From positions 1 to 26,751 of IMG/VR virus record IMGVR_UViG_3300047546_000440: DNA of 26,751 nt; one strand, 5' to 3'. Positions within the stretch are counted from its first letter, which is position 1, and every line of letters begins with the position of its first letter. Below the pieces are notes generated by a model. That model did no database searches. It saw nothing but the letters and a program-made list of their open reading frames with translations, and was not told the DNA's origin. The translations under genes were made by a program, and so were the position numbers. This stretch comes from a virus. Positions 22,932 through 26,751 of this stretch are shown in pieces.

Positions 22932-23667
22932 CACTGGTGGTGGGGGTCCAAAGGATTGGTTCATCGGTATCGAAGTTGTAGTCGGAGTGTTGGAGAATCC
23001 TCGCGAGACGTGCATTAAGAAGGGCATCATCGGCAGTCATTCCTCGTTCTTCAAATGTTTGAACAACTGTTTCCCAAGAGCAGCCATGTTTTTCAAGGAG
23101 AGCATCAGCACGTTTGATGCCAATCCCAGGAGCACCTGCGTAACCATCTGTCTGATCACCGCTCATCGTTTGAATCAGGTGCCATCTGTCCCCCTCTTCC
23201 TTGGTGATTTCAATCACAGGATTCTTGAGATCAAACAGCAGCCCAGGTATTTGCCTCATGTCCTTATCAGGTGAGCAGATAATCAGTTCGTTCTCTGATT
23301 CAATTGGATCAGTAGCGTAGATACCAATAGCATCGTCAGCTTCCAGGCTGTCAACCACCATGGTGATGTAGTTATCACCACACCAATTAAGTAGGCGCTT
23401 GTAGCCGCAGGGCTTCTTCCTATTTCGATGACCCTTGTAATCCGGGAAAATTTTTTTCCTGAAATTCTTTGGGCTACTGAAGAAAAGGATGAAGTCATCG
23501 AACTGACCCATGCATTCAGCGATGGACATCAGCTCTTTCTGGAACATCTCCAGCACTTCAGAGAAGCGACTCGTGACAACGATTACGTCGTCATTGAAGT
23601 CGATCTCATCTTCACAAGCGGCACAGGTTTTGTACGCAAGGAAGTCAGCATCAATAAGTAAGGTCAT
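22873..23667 (-). CDS. 5'-3' exonuclease (gp6/FEN-like)
   Basis: The 264-residue product has the metal-binding residues of the FEN/RNase H-like exonuclease family: Asp6 and Asp8 ('LLIDADFL'), a basic stretch ('YKGHRNRKKP', about 77-86), Glu109/Asp111/Asp112 ('LEADDAIG'), Asp134 and Asp136 ('SPDKDM'), and Asp171/Asp174. These are followed by the helix-3-turn-helix 'GAPGIGIKRADALL' (about 178-191). In T7, gp6 degrades host DNA and removes primers and concatemer ends. The acidic, Gly/Asp-rich C terminus (about 235-264) overlaps the NblA-like gene. The ATG overlaps the stop of the 46-residue gene by four bases (ATGA). Confidence 0.93.
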   Translation of the reverse strand: MTLLIDADFLAYKTCAACEDEIDFNDDVIVVTSRFSEVLEMFQKELMSIAECMGQFDDFILFFSSPKNFRKKIFPDYKGHRNRKKPCGYKRLLNWCGDNYITMVVDSLEADDAIGIYATDPIESENELIICSPDKDMRQIPGLLFDLKNPVIEITKEEGDRWHLIQTMSGDQTDGYAGAPGIGIKRADALLEKHGCSWETVVQTFEERGMTADDALLNARLARILQHSDYNFDTDEPILWTPTTSDGDDGGAAVQDATPERLTA

Positions 23668-23804
23668 CGGCCTTGCCCCTTACGCAATTTGTTTGTGCCC
23701 TTTGGAAGTGAGCGGGTCCCGTTTCCTTGACGTGTGTGCTTGAACTTGGCACGTGATTCAAATTGTTTCTTGGCTAGGTTTGTTTTGGATTTGGTTGGTG
23801 GCAT
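23664..23804 (-). CDS. Very basic 46-residue protein, unknown
   Basis: The product begins 'MPPTKSKTNLAKKQFESRAK' and ends 'LPKGTNKLRKGQGR'; about a third of its residues are Lys or Arg, with few acidic ones. The ATG at 23804 lies three bases after the stop of the nuclease-like gene, and the stop overlaps the exonuclease ATG by four bases, so it fits exactly between its neighbours. Composition suggests binding to nucleic acid or ribosomal RNA, but no family is recognised. It is small enough to be missed by common gene callers. Confidence 0.65.
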   Translation of the reverse strand: MPPTKSKTNLAKKQFESRAKFKHTRQGNGTRSLPKGTNKLRKGQGR

Positions 23805-23807
23805 TAG

Positions 23808-24275
23808 TTAGTCCCAGAAGTTTTCAAGGCCGGGTGGGCAGTTGTACTTTTTAATAGCTGCTCTGTTCTGCCCCAGCTTTTGCCGCCATCTGCAGTACCA
23901 ACCAGAAAGGTCAGTACCAGTCGCTGGTACAACAATGAGGGGATACACAGGCGGCTTTACCTTGGACGCATGTTGGGTGCTCCAAGACCAAGCCCCCTTA
24001 CCGCCGTAAGTTACGCTAGCCAGCTTTACATCTATTTCGTAAATAGTACCGCTATACTTAAAACAAAGGTCTGTCTTACCGTCGCACCCAGTATTACGAA
24101 ACACGGTTGCACCTTTAGCCATTAACGCGGCAGTGGCATATATCTCTGCAATGTCACCAGCACGATTGGGGCTGAAATTAATGTGTGTCAGCCCACGTAC
24201 TTCCGGTTCCTGCTTCGGCTGCGATTGGAATTCGCAGGCCGTAGTATTCTCCAGCGATAGCTGCAGCGAGTTCAA
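23808..24275 (-). CDS. PD-(D/E)XK nuclease-like protein
   Basis: The product has up to 155 residues. The centre fits the PD-(D/E)XK nuclease core: a helix with Glu44 ('RAGDIAEIYATAALMAKG', 38-55), then 'GCDGKTDLCF' with Asp69, then 'YEIDVKLAS' with Asp82 and Lys84. Proteins with this layout are known as Holliday-junction-resolvase-like or intron-type endonucleases in phages and bacteria. Its place between DNA polymerase and exonuclease fits a role in recombination or DNA processing. The start is uncertain: the furthest upstream is TTG at 24275, which overlaps the polymerase by 98 bases; no ATG, GTG or TTG occurs between there and the core, so a rarer start near 24175-24180 is possible. Confidence 0.7.
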   Translation of the reverse strand: MNSLQLSLENTTACEFQSQPKQEPEVRGLTHINFSPNRAGDIAEIYATAALMAKGATVFRNTGCDGKTDLCFKYSGTIYEIDVKLASVTYGGKGAWSWSTQHASKVKPPVYPLIVVPATGTDLSGWYCRWRQKLGQNRAAIKKYNCPPGLENFWD

Positions 24276-25449
24276 GATTAAACATTAGAGTGTCCGCATA
24301 AGCGGGGTTACATTCAAACTGAAGCTCATCATGAACAAATGCCAATTGATGTGCCTCTGTATTTAGTTGTTTAATTTGATCGTTAGCGATGACCATCCAT
24401 CGCTTTGCAATGACACCAGCTCCCGACTGCAGGAGATAGTTCAGAGCTTTATGGGGTCCATCAACAGCGATACGCCGTCCATCAATTGAATTGATGTGGC
24501 CAACTGATTGAACCTTTTTCTTGACGGCCTCAACAAGATCGCTAAGACCTTCAATTGCATCAAGATACGCTTGCCGTATCTCTGCCCCTTTCTTCTTTGC
24601 CTTATCGGCAGGAAGCTGAGGGTCATAGGAAAGTCCGATCTTCTCGTTCCCTGCCCCATAAAGAAAAGCATAGGTAACGGTTTTGACGAGCTTACGACTA
24701 ATGCCAATCTTGTCGGCATTAACTTGGTGGATGTCGCCATTAAGCAAGATCTCACCATAGCGACCACCGTCATACCGACTAAGGTAATGCGCGAACATCC
24801 GCAACTCGATGCCGCTAAGATCGGCCCCAACCATGCATAGTCCTGGAGTTGCAGTGAAGAGTCGTCTGAATCGTTCATCAGATGGGACTTGGGCCAGATT
24901 TGGGTTTCTATGGGCACATCTGTGAGTGTTAGTTGAGACAGAGCAGTTGTGGTGGATTCGGCCCTTTCTGACCAGCTTTAGCCAGGCGTTGTTGCCGTCT
25001 GACAACATGCCAAGCTGCTTGGTCAGTTCCAAGCATTGAAAGAATTCAAGTGCAATTGGAGTACCTATGTCCTTTAGAACTACTTCGTCAATAGTTGCTT
25101 TTCCAGATTCTGTGAACTGGGTCGGCTCCCATCCATAGAACTGCTGCATGACCCACGCGATGTGATCTCGCGAGGTTGGGCTAAGATCCTTGAGGCGCGT
25201 AAAAGCGCATCCAGGTATATATCCCTTGGTCTTGTTAGAACGACGAGGAGTAAACTCGCCTCCCGCAACGAAAGGGTGCCGCTGTCGAAGAGATCTTTGC
25301 AGCGAGTCAAATGCAGATCGTAGTTCTGATTCCAACTCATAAGCGGATCGTTCGTCGAAGTACCATCCATGCAACTCTTGTTTGGTGAGGATTTCTGCTA
25401 CCTGATGTTCTAGTAAGACCCAGTCAGGTATTTGTGGAAGTGCTCCCAT
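24178..25449 (-). CDS. DNA polymerase (family A, T7 gp5-like), polymerase domain
   Basis: The product has 423 residues from the ATG at 25449; the frame is open up to about 25527 and contains a TTG at 25482. Numbering from that TTG, it has motif A ('VGADLSGIELR', Asp221), motif B (Arg263, Lys267 and Tyr271 in 'RKLVKTVTYAFLYG') and motif C ('FVHDELQFE', His394-Asp395-Glu396). All catalytic residues are present. The sequence 'LLEHQVAEILTKQELHGWYF' near the start corresponds to the linker that follows the exonuclease domain in T7 polymerase. The exonuclease part is encoded in the preceding gene in another frame, so this is either a split enzyme, a product of -1 frameshifting, or a broken frame. 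Confidence 0.9.
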   Translation of the reverse strand: MGALPQIPDWVLLEHQVAEILTKQELHGWYFDERSAYELESELRSAFDSLQRSLRQRHPFVAGGEFTPRRSNKTKGYIPGCAFTRLKDLSPTSRDHIAWVMQQFYGWEPTQFTESGKATIDEVVLKDIGTPIALEFFQCLELTKQLGMLSDGNNAWLKLVRKGRIHHNCSVSTNTHRCAHRNPNLAQVPSDERFRRLFTATPGLCMVGADLSGIELRMFAHYLSRYDGGRYGEILLNGDIHQVNADKIGISRKLVKTVTYAFLYGAGNEKIGLSYDPQLPADKAKKKGAEIRQAYLDAIEGLSDLVEAVKKKVQSVGHINSIDGRRIAVDGPHKALNYLLQSGAGVIAKRWMVIANDQIKQLNTEAHQLAFVHDELQFECNPAYADTLMFNLELAAAIAGEYYGLRIPIAAEAGTGSTWADTH

Positions 25450-25925
25450 AGTTTGTGTGTGACCTGTAAGTCCTGTACGCAATAATCCTCCATGTCTTGT
25501 GACCAGGTTTTCCAGTCAGTTTGCTTAGCAAAGCCACCCTTGTATTCACCCAACCTGTAACCGTATGCCTCTAAGGAATGTCGTCCGTAGAGTTGGAGTG
25601 GCATGTGGTTCCACTTCCTAATACCATCAATCTTAAGCAGATCAGGATGATACAAACGGCTAAGAATAAGAGTGTCAATGGTCCGTGGTGGCGTGAACCA
25701 TGGGTAGAACTTCTGGATGACTGGAATGTCGTAATTAATTACGTTCTGCCCAATGATCGTGTCAGCTTCCTCCAGCATCGTGATGGCACGAGCAATAGGT
25801 GGCTGATTACCCTCATCGTTAAAGACATAAACCTCATTGTTACCAAGGTCTTTGATAGCAACACAGTGAATGGTGGTAAGGTTGTCGTACAGGCCGTCAG
25901 TCTCGATGTCGAAGAGGAGGTTCAT
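25410..25925 (-). CDS. DNA polymerase (family A, T7 gp5-like), 3'-5' exonuclease domain
   Basis: The 171-residue product carries the proofreading domain that normally forms the N terminus of T7-type DNA polymerase. Motif Exo I is Asp6-Ile-Glu8 ('LLFDIETDG'), Exo II is 'GQNVINYDIP' with Asp66, and Exo III is Tyr148 and Asp152 ('DYCVQDLQVTHKLW'). The frame stops at TAG (25410-25412), where other polymerases continue into the polymerase domain. That domain follows in the -1 frame, with 40-73 bases of overlap depending on its start. The ATG overlaps the previous stop by one base (TGATG). Exonuclease residues are intact, so the protein could act alone or together with the other half. Confidence 0.9.
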   Translation of the reverse strand: MNLLFDIETDGLYDNLTTIHCVAIKDLGNNEVYVFNDEGNQPPIARAITMLEEADTIIGQNVINYDIPVIQKFYPWFTPPRTIDTLILSRLYHPDLLKIDGIRKWNHMPLQLYGRHSLEAYGYRLGEYKGGFAKQTDWKTWSQDMEDYCVQDLQVTHKLWEHFHKYLTGSY

Positions 25926-26089
25926 CAGTAGACATCATTAGGTTGCCAGTGAGAATCGACTCCGTAGTAATCACACAGAAACTCAAAGAGAATCGGTAGC
26001 GTGATCACATGACCTGAACTGCTGATCTCACCACGCTCATGCATGGCAAGCATTTCATCTGGAGTGCAGACGATGATGGTGTCAGACAT
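25925..26089 (-). CDS. Small protein (54 aa) before DNA polymerase, unknown
   Basis: The product begins 'MSDTIIVCTPDEMLAMHERG' and ends 'YYGVDSHWQPNDVY'. It has a plausible fold of short strand, helix, strand and helix and no low complexity. The ATG at 26089 overlaps the stop of the upstream small gene by eight bases, and the stop shares one base with the polymerase start, so it fits the operon exactly. No family recognised. Confidence 0.6.
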   Translation of the reverse strand: MSDTIIVCTPDEMLAMHERGEISSSGHVITLPILFEFLCDYYGVDSHWQPNDVY

Positions 26090-26255
26090 CAATGGCTTTA
26101 GCGGGGTACTTAATCACAGCCTCTAGTTCCTGAAGCGTATCTGCCCGGTAGGGTTGCGCTCGTTGCACCATTTCTGGTGAAGGCGGGTTGGGCCGCTTTA
26201 GCAGCGATTCGTAGTTAGAAATCCGTTGTTGGGTCGAACTCTTGTTCGGGTTCAT
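26082..26255 (-). CDS. Small protein (57 aa) overlapping the helicase end, unknown
   Basis: The product begins 'MNPNKSSTQQRISNYESLLK' and continues with 'RPNPPSPEMVQRAQPYRADT' and a C-terminal helix ('LQELEAVIKY'). The ATG at 26255 lies 41 bases inside the helicase gene; an upstream start would be mostly antisense-like shadow sequence of the helicase frame. It is followed by an eight-base overlap with the next small gene. It has no clear ribosome binding site. No family recognised, but it fills the gap after the helicase and reads as ordinary protein. Confidence 0.5.
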   Translation of the reverse strand: MNPNKSSTQQRISNYESLLKRPNPPSPEMVQRAQPYRADTLQELEAVIKYPAKAIDV

Positions 26256-26751
26256 GCTCGATAAAACGGCAAGTGTTAAGGTCATAAATAAGGTCACAAC
26301 AAGGGCCAACTTCTCCGCTGTAGCGATTTTTGAGTACTCGTACAGTTGTCGCGGAGTTGGTTTGTTGATTCCGTTCAAGTGCAATAACGGCATCACTGAG
26401 TTGTGCGATGCTGTGCGATCCCCTCAAGGAGCCCAGGCTTACACGTGCCCCTTCCTCGTGACTCTGGTCACCACTAGGTCGACGCAAATGAGAGACAAGG
26501 AACAATGAGATCCCTGTCCGCTCCACAAGTGAGCGAAGCTTGGTCATTGTCTGGTCAATGACACGACGTTCATCTCCATCAAGACCACTCAGCAAAATAC
26601 TGAGGTGATCAAGGAAGACGATCTTTACGTCAAGACCTTGGGCAAGATACTCCACACGGTTATAAATAACATCGGGATCAAAACTACCGAAGCCATCAAA
26701 AAGATAAAGCGGCCAATGTCCAAGGGTTCTGGAGTAGACATCTGATAATTC
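26215..26751 (-). CDS. Primase-helicase (T7 gp4-like), C-terminal helicase part, cut by right edge
   Basis: The frame enters from the right edge and ends at TAA (26215-26217), giving 178 residues of the RecA-like helicase domain. Visible motifs match T7 gp4: 'LYLFDGFGSFDPDVIYNRVE' before motif 2, Walker B 'VKIVFLDHLSILLSG', motif 3 'GISLFLVSHLRRP', motif 4 'GSHSIAQLSDAVIALERNQ' and the arginine-finger region 'VRVLKNRYSGEVG'. The Walker A loop and the primase domain lie outside the window. This ring helicase unwinds DNA ahead of the polymerase encoded just downstream. The acidic C-terminal tail ('EHEPEQEFDPTTDF') is where T7 gp4 contacts the DNA polymerase. Confidence 0.95.
   Translation of the reverse strand, partial: ELSDVYSRTLGHWPLYLFDGFGSFDPDVIYNRVEYLAQGLDVKIVFLDHLSILLSGLDGDERRVIDQTMTKLRSLVERTGISLFLVSHLRRPSGDQSHEEGARVSLGSLRGSHSIAQLSDAVIALERNQQTNSATTVRVLKNRYSGEVGPCCDLIYDLNTCRFIEHEPEQEFDPTTDF

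Noticed and set aside
25410-25527. Classical -1 slippery heptamer for the polymerase frames
   Set aside because: No X-XXY-YYZ sequence in the exonuclease frame was found in the overlap, so programmed frameshifting is only one of several options.
1-26751. tRNA genes, integrase, transposase or photosystem genes
   Set aside because: None could be recognised; almost every base is accounted for by minus-strand phage genes.

Overview
The window looks like part of the genome of a lytic, T7-like podovirus of picocyanobacteria (a cyanopodovirus, most likely infecting a Synechococcus/Cyanobium-type host). I infer this from the order and families of the genes: T7-type primase-helicase, family A DNA polymerase, gp6-type exonuclease, a small class I ribonucleotide reductase of the cyanophage type, portal, scaffold, capsid, tubular tail proteins A and B, three internal virion proteins and a T7-type fiber. 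Every gene I can support lies on the minus strand, so the transcript order runs from base 26751 down to base 1. No tRNA, rRNA, CRISPR array, transposon, integrase or photosystem gene was seen. RNA polymerase, ssDNA-binding protein, terminase and a dedicated lysis cassette are not in the window and may lie outside it.

Replication and nucleotide region (26751-20100, read right to left): the C-terminal part of the primase-helicase (cut by the window edge), two small unknown genes, a DNA polymerase divided over two frames (3'-5' exonuclease part, then polymerase part), a PD-(D/E)XK nuclease-like protein, a 46-residue very basic peptide, the 5'-3' exonuclease, a candidate NblA-like phycobilisome-degradation adaptor, a DUF3310 protein, a MazG-like pyrophosphohydrolase, and the two ribonucleotide reductase subunits NrdA and NrdB. 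Together these would break down host DNA, recycle and reduce nucleotides and copy the phage genome. The NblA-like protein, if real, would also mobilise amino acids from the host's light-harvesting antenna.

Structural region (20107-1): a 58-residue protein, a 363-residue protein with an internal duplication, portal, a 75-residue ORF overlapping the portal end, scaffold, an RlpA-like lytic transglycosylase homologue, a 55-residue protein, a 17-residue Lys/Gly peptide, a 234-base non-coding control region, the major capsid protein, two small likely virion proteins, a strong terminator, tail tubes A and B, internal virion proteins (gp14-, gp15- and gp16-like, the second carrying both a transglycosylase-like and an M23 peptidase domain), the T7-type fiber with long repeats, and a concanavalin/LamG-like fiber or adhesin protein that runs off the left edge.

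Most genes touch or overlap (ATGA, TGATG and TAATG junctions), which suggests translational coupling. Only a few have a clear Shine-Dalgarno sequence. The two places with evident transcription control are the 234-base gap upstream of the capsid gene and the hairpin terminator between the capsid cluster and tail tube A. The most interesting points are the NblA-like gene, the RlpA-like gene inside the head cluster, the split DNA polymerase, the NrdB without the usual radical tyrosine, and the palindrome-rich capsid leader with its neighbouring mini-gene.
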